A program made the translations under genes and the position numbers. Under the pieces are notes generated by a model. It made no database searches. It saw nothing but the letters and a program-made list of their open reading frames with translations, and was not told where the DNA came from. Source: Prinsepia uniflora (Eukaryota; Streptophyta; Magnoliopsida; Rosales; Rosaceae). Taken from it: a stretch of DNA of 64,000 nt. The stretch is taken from NCBI GenBank assembly GCA_032719365.1, contig CM064875.1, positions 32,014,693-32,078,692 of the forward strand, in the 5' to 3' direction. Positions 9,066 to 18,841 of the stretch are shown here, one piece after another. Numbering within the stretch: the first letter of the stretch is position 1; each line of letters begins with the position of its first letter.

Positions 9066-10775
9066 TCAGGGGCCAGGCGGTCGCGCCCGTGGCTTGGGGA
9101 TTATGCCCTCGATGTTCATCAAGACATTCTCCAGGGAGGTGTTCAGGATGGAATAGGTTTCGTACTTTGGGGTGGGCCCCATATGGGGTTTACCTGACTG
9201 GTGGTGGCCTGATCCCTGCCCCTTGTTGTGGTACTTGTCCCTCCCGCGATGATCATTGTTATACGTCCCCTTCCGCTTACCAGAGTGTGAGTCAGATCGG
9301 TGATCCGTATGCGCATTATTGGTCGGCGGAGGTGACTGTGCCTACCGGTTGCTGGGAGGCGGAGGGCGCGCGCCATTCATGTCAGGTCGGGATGCGACCT
9401 GGGGAGAGTTGAAGTGCTCCGCCTTGGCGTGTATTGCCGTTTGCCGCATGAGCTCATTGTAATCGTCCCAACCTTGGGTGAAGGCATGATACTTGAAGGT
9501 GGACTCCCGCAGCCCGTTGCGGAAAGCTCGGTAGGCGGCCTTGTCATCCGTCTCGTGGCATTTGGAGTACTCCAAGCTGAAACGAGCGGCGTATTGGCAT
9601 AGGGGCTCGCTATCTCCCTGTCGGAGGGTTCCCAAGTCCTCGGTTGTGAGCAGTCGATCCGTCTGGATCATGAACTGGTTCAGGAAGACCGTGTGTAGGC
9701 GGTCGAACGAGTCGATAGACTGTGGTTCCAGGCGATAGAACCAATTGAGCGCGGCCCCCGTGAGGGTGGAGCTGAAAATCAAGCACTGCGCTTCGTCAGA
9801 GAGATTCCTGAAGGCGAGCGCCGAGTTGTAATTGTTGATATGGGTGTTTGGGTCGCCTTGTCCATCATATAGGGCAATCTTCAAGGGTTTGACCTCCGTT
9901 TCATGGCGGTACCGCATGATGCGGTCCCTGAAGGGACCAATGTTGGTCCGAGGTTGGGGTAATGTCCCAGCTTTGGGTCTGGCGGCCTCCAATTCCCGCA
10001 CGCGCTGGAGGAGTTCCCGGACCACCTCATTTGATTGGTCGGGTCGATCCGCCCCAATCGGGCGGTCGTGGATTGGATGATTTGCGCTGCCGCCTCTGGG
10101 CCTCCTGGGTTGCACTGGTCGCCGCCCGGACGAGGCCGTGGTTGAGCTGGCGTTGTCTTCCGGCTGGTGCCTGTCGACCAGCGAGAAGGGACTGCCTGGA
10201 GGCTGGACGGAGAGCCGCGGAGGCTGTACGGGTTGGCGTGCCGATCCAGACCTTGACCGGGCGCCCTGGGATAGTACGGGCAGAGGTGGTTGTGCCTGGA
10301 TGCGGGGGTCGTGGGTAGGATAAGTCAGACGGTTGGCCAGGGTCTGTGTCTGTCTCCTGTCGAGCAGCTCGCGGGCGTCACGGTAGATCTGTGTTCCCGA
10401 GAGGCCAGGCAGGTCGGTCTGGTGGAAGAGCAGGCGACCGGACGCTTCCGGTCGGCAGGTGCCACCGATCTCGACTCGGCCGGCATCGAACTTCTGTCGA
10501 CGAGATGCAGCGGCTAAGGCCCGTTTGGTTGCCTCCCGCTGCTCCTCCAGTTCCTCGCGTGTGGACTGCAAGATGGCCAGGGTGCTTCCATGTTGTTCCC
10601 CCCACACGTGGTTCCTGCTCTCGATGGCAGCGTTGCTTTTCCTGAGTTCGGCAACCTCCGACCGGAGGGTCCTCAGCATCTCGAGCATGTCATCGGAAGG
10701 TAGGCTGGCTCGGGTTCGGCCGCGATCTCCCTGAGGGGTGTTGTTGAGCTCACCGTCATCCCGTTCGGCAGACAT
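9066..10775 (-). pseudogene. Gypsy Gag polyprotein, two nonsense codons
   Basis: The ATG at 10,773-10,775 follows the PBS. The first about 210 residues are Arg/Gln/Pro-rich with a coiled-coil-like stretch (MLEMLRTLRSEVAELRKSNA). The retrotransposon Gag domain follows: PLKIALYDGQGDPNTHINNY, AALNWFYRLEPQSIDSFDRL and FSLEYSKCHETDDKAAYRAF. A TAG at 9,342-9,344 ends the 477-residue ORF. The same frame stays open after it to a TGA at 9,066-9,068, including a basic Arg/His/Gly-rich linker. Beyond that TGA lies the CX2H...GH...C Gag-end motif (YCQYHKFNGHTIDEC). Gag packages the RNA. The frame is shared with the protease, so Gag-Pro was one continuous frame before the two stops. Confidence 0.92.
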
Positions 10776-10833
10776 TGTTCGTCAGCGGAGGGTCGAGTAA
10801 GGGTATGTGAGTTAGTGGGTGTTTACAGTTTTT

Positions 10834-10849
10834 CCCACAGATGGCGCCA
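10834..10849 (-). other. Gypsy primer-binding site (TGGCGCC type)
   Basis: The minus strand reads TGGCGCCATCTGTGGG, two bases inside the 5' LTR end. The first seven bases fit the 3' end of a tRNA ending in GGCGCCA (tRNA-Asp-like). It is distinct from the initiator-Met PBS of all other elements in the window. Confidence 0.75.
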
Positions 10850-10851
10850 AT

Positions 10852-11446
10852 TGTTTGATCCTGAAATGACCAACTCGATGAAACCCGCTGGGTGTTCTAG
10901 GACCAGCCGCGTGGTGTCTCGGGCCCGCTGGGGGCGTTGTGGTTCGGCAGGGATCCTGCAAAGATTAGACACCGGTGTGGTGCCGGCTAAAGGGGTTCCG
11001 ATGCCTAAGTTAGTATCTGAATGCCGAGGGGCAAGTAAATACAGTGCTCTGGATCGGTTCTCAATCCTTACCTTTGTGAAGGGTTCTGGGGTATTTATAG
11101 TAGTCATAACTGTGGCAGTTGGGCTACTGTTCCAGTAGGTAAGCCACTGTTCCGGAGCAGGTTGTGCCTTGTGGCTGTGAGTCGTCTGACAAGCCCTGGT
11201 TACCCGGGGGAGACGCCAGCTGGAGTCCCAACCTGCCTCCGTCAGGGAGTTGGTAGGGCAGAACTGGTTAGGTGACTGTCGCAGTCAGCTGTCGTCTGTT
11301 CAATGTCAGATGCTGAGTGGCGGGTCTGCAGTCTGGTGCCGATCGGCAGGTCGTAGGCCGTGCGGGTGCCGATCTGGCGATCGGTTGGTGGCCCTTCTGT
11401 CTTGGTGGGTCCTGCGCTAGGGTGGTCGGTCGATATGGTATCAACA
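10852..11446 (-). repeat. Gypsy 5' LTR (595 bp)
   Basis: Direct copy of 3,022-3,616 with about 22 substitutions and no indels. It is followed by the right TSD AAAAC. Confidence 0.95.
11092..11099 (-). promoter_or_regulatory. TATA box of the gypsy 5' LTR
   Basis: The minus strand reads TATAAATA within the 5' LTR, about 240 bp before its end. It is conserved in the 3' LTR and is the likely promoter for the gag-pol transcript. Confidence 0.6.
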
Positions 11447-11451
11447 AAAAC

Positions 11452-11559
11452 TGAAACAGAGAAAACTATCCACGTTTAACTATAGAGATTATTGATTAGC
11501 TAGGCAGTAGTATACTGCCACACAAACACCTAATGTATGGAAACTCTAGCAACCCAACA
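11452..11559 (-). repeat. Copia 5' LTR, outer part (after gypsy insertion)
   Basis: This sequence continues the copia LTR after the gypsy TSD. It probably ends at CCCAACA (LTR start TGTTGGG on the minus strand), giving a total LTR of about 216 bp. The outer border is inferred from the TG..CA rule because no second LTR is in the window to confirm it. Confidence 0.55.
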
Positions 11560-11835
11560 CCTCTCTCCTCATCTCTGCTCTTCGATGGCAAAGGGCTTTG
11601 CCCTATTTTGGTGCGTCTTGGCTGCAAACGAGACGAGAGACTAGACGAAGAAGCGAAGTAGCTAATTTTATTTGGGTCAAAAAGTGTAAATACCTAATCT
11701 TTAGTTAAAAAACGAAAAAGGGGTAAATATGGATTTTTTTTTGGGGAAAGGGGCCATTAGTGATCATTCCCCAAAAATATACGTGCACGGTGTTTCTTCA
11801 AGGTTTTATTCGTGGCGAAAAACGAAGAGAGAACG
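11560..11835 (+). promoter_or_regulatory. Upstream region / 5' UTR of the SINA-like gene
   Basis: These 276 bp between the inferred copia LTR border and the ATG hold no ORF of note. They contain a short inverted repeat (GGCAAAGGGCTTTGCC near 11,586-11,602) and an A/T-rich stretch. No confident TATA box was assigned. Core promoter elements may lie within or beyond the copia LTR. Confidence 0.4.
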
Positions 11836-14800
11836 ATGGCGAGATTCTCGTTAGGTGGAGATGAAGATGGAGAAGCCGAAGGATCCCGCGGCCTCAGGCC
11901 CCACAAGAGGCCTCGTGCCTCTCATCACCCTCGTCTCGTTATTCATCCTGCACCGGTATCCAGAATTGAACAGCCCCACCAACCACCGCAACCGCTGCGG
12001 CTTGTTGTTGAGGAAGAAGAAGTCGAAGGGGAAGAAGAAGAACAAGAGGAGAGTGAAAGCGATTCAGAAGTAGACACAGAGGAATTGGAAGAGGAATTGG
12101 AAGAGGAATTGGAAGAGGACGATGAAGATGAAGAGGAAGATGAAGAAGAGGAGGAACGACAAGAAGAACACAGAAACGATGAAATCACCTCCTTACCCGA
12201 CCCACCTGTTAATCGGGTCACAATCGCCCCATCTTCCAGTGTTCGTCTTCCGCCGCTGCTCCCCGACCACATAGTTGAAGCCCCAGCCCGACCCGCCCTA
12301 GTGGGTACCGCTTCGGCTAGCCCTACATCCAACCCTGGAGTCCAACCAGCTCATCGTTCCATATCGCCCGCTACGGATCCCCGTTTTTACTTCACACTTT
12401 CCGACCCAGATGTGCTTGATTGCTTAATTTGCTATGAACCCTTGTCCAACCCTGTCTTCCAGGTAATCCCTCTCCCCATTTAAATAATCATTTCTAATAT
12501 TGTTTAGGGGGATTTGTTTGATTCTGTTTGCATTTGTTTATAATTTCTAAATTTCGCCTGTTTTTTCCTGATTGATTGTTGTCATGTTACTTTGTTCAAT
12601 TGCATAGTATGTTATTGTATCACACTATATACAGTTTTTTTAACTAGATTTTCTGGTTTTTCTTGTATCATGATTCAAGTGAAGTTTTATTTAGTGTTTT
12701 TTGTAAGTGGTAGGCTTGGTTGAAACAATTAGTTCCTAATATATGTTAACCTGGGGTAGGCACGATTCATAGAAAAGTTGGATTAGTGTAGACTCATGTA
12801 ACAATTAATTAAAAATTCATGTCGAGGTTGAATAGTATTCGATGCAAACAAAAAACTAGCATGACACTGACATGAATCCATTGCTGTGCATCTGACCTTT
12901 TCGTGTTTTTCGTCATTTTCAATTGAAATTGTAATTATTGCTTTTGGAAGGCAAAGCTCCCTTGCTTCAATCAAAATACACTAATGAATCACCCATATAT
13001 TGTGCACAAAATGAGATTAAGGGAATTTTCAGTCATCTTTTAATATAGCTGATGTGATTTTAAAATTAATTGTAGTCTGACTTCTTACACATGCATCTAA
13101 AAGTTGGATTCTAGAGATTTTGGTGATTTTTTGTATGTAATTGTTATATCTTTTTTGTGAAAATATGAAATTAGATACAAAAATAATTAGTTCCTAATAT
13201 ATGTTAACCTGGGGTAGGCACGATTCATAGAAAAGTTGGATTAGTGTAGAGTCATGTAACAATTAATTAAAAATTCATGTCGAGGTTGAATAGTATTCGA
13301 TGCAAACAAAAAACTAGCATGACACTGACATGAATCCATTGCTGTGCATCTGACCTTTTCGTGTTTTTCGTCATTTTCAATTGAAATTGTAATTATTGCT
13401 TTTGGAAGGCAAAGCTCCCTTGCTTCAATCAAAATACACTAATGAATCACCCATATATTGTGCACAAAATGAGATTAAGGGAATTTTCAGTCATCTTTTA
13501 ATATAGCTGATGTGATTTTAAAATTAATTGTAGTCTGACTTCTTACACATGCATCTAAAAGTTGGATTCTAGAGATTTTGGTGATTTTTTGTATGTAATT
13601 GTTATATCTTTTTTGTGAAAATATGAAATTAGATACAAAAATAAACTTATGTTTAGGATAGGTTGATTACATAGGTGAAGAAAACTCCTGTCGTTTGGTC
13701 TCAAACACATTGAAATTCAAGACGCAATACTATACTTCTTTTTGTGGTTGCTCCTCAGTTGGACTTTTTTTAAATATAAGGGTTCCTCTAGCTCTAAAAC
13801 GGAATCCTATTTAGGTCTTTCTCCGGAGTGCACTAGAACGGAAATTCATCGAGGACTGCTCTATAGTCTAAATATCTGCACAAGCTAAGAGTCCTTCTTG
13901 GTTGGATGATACCACCATGCAGTGAACGTAATCTCTCCCACTTAAGGCTTAGCGTATCTGAGAGCTGGGTGGTTGTGGTGAGGCATTCTCCATGATAGTC
14001 CTAGCGTGTAAGGCTTGAGCTGGGGTTAATTATTCATGATATTTTTCATGATCTTTTGAATTTCATTGCCTCTTTTCTCAGTTAAAAGACATTGCAGTGT
14101 CCTGTGTATAAAGACTGGTTTCCTTCGCTAGGAGTGATCTTTCTAACCATAGCTGGTTTAGTGCTCCTCTAAGTTGGTTAGTGGAAAGCTTGGAGCCGAG
14201 CTAATGAAATTCATCTTCTAATTCTTATCACCAATGTAATATTTATCTTCATTGGACTTCTCTTGTTTTACATGAAAGATAAAGTAGCATTTATATATGT
14301 ATATATATATACACACACATGAAAGTTAAATTAGCGTTTAAATATATATATATATACATAATGTTATTGTTCTTAGACTCAGTTGGCGGCAATCGGACGG
14401 CAGGGTGAGGCCATAGGGGCCTATGTTGTTTTTTTAATTAAAAATAGAGAAGTTAATAATATAAGGACGCGAGTACTTGAAAAAAATTCTATAATAGTCA
14501 ATAGTTATATGGTCCTCTTTTGCGAGTCTAGATGGGGGTGGTGATCTTTTTCCATGTCTATGGGCAGTGTCCAATGCTTTTAGGAGTGAGCGTTTGTCTC
14601 TGTTATTTCTTGATTTGAAGGTCAATATTAGTCTGTTCTCCTTTTCTTTTGTTCCTTTCCCTAGTTTTGGTATGATCTTTGGCTCTTTCCTTTGTTTGGG
14701 TTACTCTATAGATATGGGCTTCTGAATGCTTAAGCTTTCGTTAATAAAATTTCCTGTTTTGAAAAAGAAAGTAACATGGATTTGGTAAGTTTGTTAGTTT

Positions 14801-16924
14801 CATGCCTCATTTTGAGGAGACGAACAAATTTTGAAATACCTTCTGGTCCAGATATGATCTGGAGCCTCCACCAGTGACTAAGAAGGCTGCTTACTATATG
14901 CATTCAACTATGATATATGCATATAAATAAATTATTGAAAACATTGTAACAAACTCGTATGATAGTTTTTATCACTACAAAATTTGGAGTCGGTGAGTGA
15001 GCAAGTGGTAACCGAATAATAGATGACCAGATCAAGAGTAAAATATGGAGATTTGTAGGTTAGCCACGAGAGAGGAGAAAGAGAGGGGAAAAAAAAGAAA
15101 AAAAAAAAGAAAAAACAAAAACCAAAGGGTGAAGGAAGAACTTAATAATTTGGAGCAAGTTGACTACAAATTTCATACAGAGACAGTGAGTAGGCTCTAA
15201 CCGCGGACGCCCTAAACCCTTAACGACTATATTAAAAGTTATTAGAAAAATCTGGACCATTTGCTTCACTATCTAGTTGCATTGTCTTTGTGGTTGTGGC
15301 TATCCATGAAAGACTTGTTTAAGTTGGGCAAGTCTGTGTTCACTGGTTTCTTTTTTGTGTGAGGTATATCATTCTGGGAGGGTAGGGGTGATAGGGCAGT
15401 GTGCTGCTGTGGCCCTTTTTAATGAGTTTGAGAAAAAAAGAGGTGGAAGGCTATTTTACAATGTTAAGGTGGAGGAGGTGGAAAAGTAATAGGAAATTAG
15501 GAATGAATCCAATTCGAGAAACTTAAGGGCTCTATTATCCCTCGAATTCAGGGACTGACTCTCCTTTTCTGTTGTATTATTTGCTTGGAAAGTTATAGTT
15601 CAAAACTATTTGGAAAGATTTGTAGGTGAGAGCGAGAGGGAGAGTTTTTATGACCATTTGAGATTTTTATGAACAAAGAAGCTTTGAGATGTTCGAGAAG
15701 AGGGTGCATTACTTTCTGCCCTGAAAAATATAAAATTGCACTCTAGATTGTGCTGAAGTCCAGGGTTTTCGAGTTTGACTTTTACTGTAAAAGTAATCCC
15801 TTTCTTGCTTTACTTTGTCTCTTATTCTGTCTGCACTTTTATGGGTGACTTTTTCAATTTCCAAATACTGAAAAAAAGGATGTCAACACTTTAGCTGCGT
15901 AGTGCCTAAAGTATTGAAGTTTCCAAACATGTTTAATTTTTTTTTTTATTATGCATGGTATTCAGATTCCAAGTTTATTGTTCCAGTGATTTCTTTTTTA
16001 AAAAAAAAAAAATTCAGCGCAACATATGTAGAATGCGTAACCTTTATAATGTAAGGATCAGAGCCATCTTAAAACTGTTTGCTACTTTGCTTATGTGAGA
16101 TTAAACCAGAGACCAAGTATATCTGCAAGATCTGTATTATCCGTTTCCATCTTGCTACCCAACCCAAAACAATGTTTCAATATTATGAATATAACCTGCA
16201 ACACTTAACCTGCTTTTCTGTAAATTCACCTGCTTTTCTGTAAATTCAGTGTGAAAATGGGCATATAGCTTGCCCCTACTGCTGCACCAAGAGTAAAAAC
16301 AAATGCCCTATGTGTTCCATGCCCATTGGCTATAATCGTTGTCGGGCCATTGAGAGGATTCTGGAATCAATTAGAGTTTCATGCCAAAACATCAAACATG
16401 GCTGCAAGGGATTACTGACATTCGATAAGAAGAATGAACACGAAAAGACATGCATGTATTCACCTTGTTGGTGCCCCCATTCAGGCTGCAACTTTGTCTC
16501 TTCAAGCAAGGAGTTGTACCAACACTTCAGCAGTAATCCTTTGCATTCTGCAACACGATTCCTGTACAATCGCGATTTCTCCATCACCCTGAAGAGAGAT
16601 GAAAAGTTTCATCTTCTTCAGGCAGAGAATGACGGTATATTATTCATCGTCAGCAATAAGAAAGAGTTTGTTGGAAATTTGATGTCAATTAGCTGTGTAC
16701 AACCTAGCTTCAGGGGAGGCTTCTACTACGATGTTCTTATTAAAACCAAAGGAAGCTCTATCAAATTTCAGTCTTTGACGAAGAGCACTCCTGGTGGTAT
16801 TAACAGCCCTTCTGCAGCAAGTCACGTTATAATCGCAGCTGACTTTTTCGATTCTACCCGTGGCATCAGGATGGATCTCCGCATATGGCGTAATGGTTGT
16901 TTCCCCGCATCCATTCAACTTTAA
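11836..16924 (+). CDS. SINA-like RING E3 ubiquitin-protein ligase (two exons)
   Basis: Exon 1 is 11,836-12,462 and exon 2 is 16,250-16,924 (GT..AG, phase 0), giving a predicted 433 residues. The N-terminal half is basic then strongly acidic (ELEEELEEELEEDDEDEEE), followed by a Pro/Ser-rich linker. A C3HC4 RING spans the splice junction: C196, C199 in exon 1, then C210, H214, C217, C220, C228, C231 (CENGHIACPYC, CPMC). The SIAH/SINA zinc-finger and substrate-binding region follows (CQNIKHGCKGLLTF, CPHSGCNFVSSSKELYQHF). SINA proteins dimerise and transfer ubiquitin to substrates. I chose the ATG at 11,836; an open frame begins earlier only at a GTG. No breaks are seen, so it is probably functional. 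The exact SINA-like paralogue is not identified. Confidence 0.93.
12727..13642 (+). repeat. Tandem duplication, 2 x 458 bp
   Basis: Unit 1 is 12,727-13,184 and unit 2 is 13,185-13,642. By eye they differ at one position (GACTCATG versus GAGTCATG). The exact tandem arrangement and near identity point to a very recent duplication, or an assembly error. Confidence 0.92.
14290..14360. repeat. AT/AC microsatellites in the intron
   Basis: Two short (TA)n runs and an (AC)n run near 14,297-14,320 and 14,342-14,357 are separated by a partly repeated TGAAAGWTAAAKTAGCRTTTA segment (14,273-14,295 and 14,320-14,341). The block looks like a local duplication. Confidence 0.7.
14590..14775 (+). mobile_element. 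Possible 3' end of a LINE (low confidence)
   Basis: The T-rich non-coding tail includes GTTAATAAAATTTCCTG followed by an A-rich end, the style of plant L1 3' termini. No ORF, target-site duplication or upstream RT was found, so this could equally be ordinary intron sequence. Confidence 0.2.
16209..16248 (+). repeat. 20-bp tandem duplication abutting the splice acceptor
   Basis: CCTGCTTTTCTGTAAATTCA occurs twice in a row. The second copy is followed by G, making the TTCAG acceptor at 16,249. The first copy is followed by C and so lacks AG. The polypyrimidine tract is therefore doubled. Confidence 0.9.
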
Positions 16925-17662
16925 CTTCAATCATCAAAAGGTTAGTATAAGTTGTAGTATCAAATGAACAATATCGTTTTGAAAATCGACAATTTTGATT
17001 AGGAATTCTTGTTTCCTTTTATATTACTTATAAACATGTGCAAAGATACTTTTTTCTATAGGCATATTATTTAAAATGCATTCAGAACAAGTCATTAAGT
17101 GTTAAAATACACCCAGAACTGAAATGTAACTCATAGGTATTCCATTATCTCTGTTGTACTATCCATTGGTCTCTATTGCTAATGTCACTTAATATTACAA
17201 AATTTGTGGGGATAATTAAGACACTGCTATATTTTATCAAATTTTGTATTAAAATTATGTTCAAAAATCAGTACTAATGAAATTACCCAATCTTCTCCAA
17301 TCCACCCACTCGATCGATCCTCGTCTCGCCGCCCACTTACCCAATATTTTATGCAAATACTGCTGCTCCTCATCCTCTCTCCACCTCACTCTCCTCCGCG
17401 CCGCAATCCACGACCCATTCACACCCCTAGCTCCAAAATACCTCCCACGACCCATCCACACCCTTAGCTCCAAAATAGCTCCACCTACCCACCTCTTAAA
17501 CATCTATATCTATGATAATGATGAAAAGGATAAAACCCAGAAATTCAATCTCCTCAAGCTCTTTGTGACGCTTACTGTATCTGCACCGCATTCCCCCCAA
17601 TAGTGCAGAAACTGACGGAAAGTAATTTAAATCAAGAATTAAAATGGAAATTCATTTTAGTT
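16925..17662. other. 3' flank of the SINA-like gene and intergenic stretch
   Basis: The first about 350 bp are AT-rich and presumably contain the SINA-like 3' UTR. An open plus-strand frame at 17,277-17,603 (108 codons, Pro/Leu/Ser-rich) contains an imperfect repeat of CACACCCYTAGCTCCAAAATA at about 17,430 and 17,457. It has no recognisable domain and I do not call it a gene. Confidence 0.5.
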
Positions 17663-18168
17663 TTAATATAATTTGTACTCTTCCTGGTGCGAGGGGTGTG
17701 ATAGGGGACGGTGGTGTATGGAAAACGAAGGACGAGCGGGAGCGGGCATGATGGGCAAGGGACGCGGCCCACCTGAAAGTCTCCCAATAAATCCGGGCGG
17801 CGGTTGGTGGTGGCTGGGGAGAATCTGATTCTCTGGTTTTGGTCGTAGGAGAGGCTATTGGTGGTGTTGGTAACCAAAAGGGCGCATAATGGGGGTGTTA
17901 TTGGTAGGCACAAAATGATGCTGCTGTTGGACTTGCGCATGATGTTGATGTTGTTGTTGAAGCCCACTGGTGGCTGCAACAGATCCTCCAAAGTTAGAAA
18001 TGGTGTGGGAATTTGGAATAATATGAGGCGAATAGCTTTTAGTGATTGGAGGATTGTTGGTGGTGCTGGGATTGGGGAAAAAAGGCTCGTAAAATTTCTT
18101 GCGCAAAACCCATGGGTGGGCCGTGGGGGAAGGTCCCAAGAGGGAGACGTTGATCCGCTGGGTGTGTT
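17663..18168 (-). pseudogene. Last exon of an unrecognised Pro/Gln/His-rich protein (in-frame stop)
   Basis: The minus strand shows a good acceptor (GATTTTCAG) ending at 18,169. From 18,168 an open frame reads QHTQRINVSLLGPSPTAHPW, then FYEPFFPNPSTTNN, GLQQQHQHHAQVQQQHHF and MRPFGYQHHQ. A TAG at 17,855-17,857 interrupts it. The same frame stays open for 63 more codons (PKPENQILPSHHQPPPGF, GRLSGGPRPLPIMPAPARP, HPSHQEEY) to a TAA at 17,663-17,665. The continued Pro-rich, stop-free frame suggests the TAG is a recent nonsense mutation of a Gln codon, but it could be the true stop. No upstream exons were found before 18,842, so the gene may be truncated. I do not recognise the family. Confidence 0.5.
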
Positions 18169-18175
18169 GCTGAAA

Positions 18176-18841
18176 ATCGGGTAATTTGATTATTTTTTGT
18201 TTTTTAAGAAGAATTCTAATATAAAAATGAATAAAATATAGAAAATGTCTTAAATGTCTCGTAAATTCTGTAATTTTACTGTCACATCAGTATTTTTAAC
18301 AGTGTTAGTAGTATAGATGGACGTATGGTGCAATGAAGCTAGAAAAATGTTTGTTTTGAGTGCAAAGCAAAATGAGATAAATTTTAGTTCTCGGTGCATT
18401 TTGAGACTTGCTAACTTATTATGTGTGTATTTCTGAGTACTGAACCCTTTTCTTTATTATGGATGTGAAAGTCGTTCCTCGAATGACATCTATGCCAATG
18501 AAGAATGTTGTGTTGTGATTAGTAGGCCAGATATGTGTAGTCCTCGTCTTCTGTGGGGGGTAGAACAACATCTAAATCTCTCACAAGTGAAATGACAAGA
18601 CACTTTACGGCTACGCCTTACTATAAAAAACCGATCTCACAGATCCCACTAAATCTTTTACATGAATGTATCGTATTCTCTCGATGAGGTCATCAATAAA
18701 AGACTCTTTATTCTTTCCAAAATGTAGAAAGGAGGGAAGGCGCGCCACATCAATACCATTGAACGGCAGTGTTACTTGGCTAGAATTTTAATTGGATATT
18801 TGAAACTTTTTAATTGGATATTTGAAACTTTTTACTTGGCT
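18176..18841. other. Unassigned spacer before the LARD block
   Basis: AT-rich sequence with no coding potential. At 18,790-18,833 a 22-bp unit (AATTGGATATTTGAAACTTT core) is tandemly duplicated and is flanked on both sides by ACTTGGCTAGA. The first LARD-type homology begins near 18,842, without a clean LTR terminus. Confidence 0.55.

Larger units (their letters stand above)
3022..11446 (-). mobile_element. Tat-clade Ty3/gypsy retrotransposon, RT-deleted, inserted in the copia LTR
   Basis: Two 595-bp LTRs (3,022-3,616 and 10,852-11,446) flank an 8.4-kb element bordered by a perfect 5-bp TSD AAAAC (3,017-3,021 and 11,447-11,451). On the minus strand the order is 5' LTR, PBS, Gag, protease, partial archaeal-type RNase H, integrase, then a convergent antisense gene, PPT and 3' LTR. 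The archaeal-type RNase H and the antisense gene place it in the Tat clade. The LTRs differ at about 22 positions by hand count (3.7%, mostly transitions), or about 1.4 My at the commonly used 1.3e-8 rate. RT and the first RNase H are deleted, so it is non-autonomous. Confidence 0.95.
12463..16249 (+). other. Intron of the SINA-like gene (3,787 bp)
   Basis: The donor is CAG|GTAATC at 12,463 and the acceptor TTCAG at 16,249. The intron is A/T-rich. It contains the 458-bp tandem duplication (12,727-13,642), AT/AC microsatellites near 14,290-14,360, a possible LINE 3' tail (14,590-14,775) and a duplicated acceptor tract (16,209-16,248). No coding sequence is recognised on either strand; the two 63-codon minus-strand ORFs are the same sequence in the two duplicated units. 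Confidence 0.85.

Noticed and set aside
8268..9197. Long plus-strand ORF of 309 codons
   Set aside because: Shadow of the gypsy protease/RNase H frame on the other strand, which has clear domains.
11812..11835. Earlier start of the SINA-like frame
   Set aside because: The open frame upstream begins with GTG, not ATG. The first in-frame ATG is 11,836.
16310..16924. Separate 204-residue gene starting at the ATG at 16,310
   Set aside because: The frame extends upstream to the acceptor at 16,249 and completes the RING domain begun in exon 1, so it is exon 2 of one gene.
17277..17603. 108-codon plus-strand ORF
   Set aside because: Pro/Leu/Ser-rich with an internal imperfect repeat. No domain and no splice or promoter context; kept only as a note in the intergenic entry.
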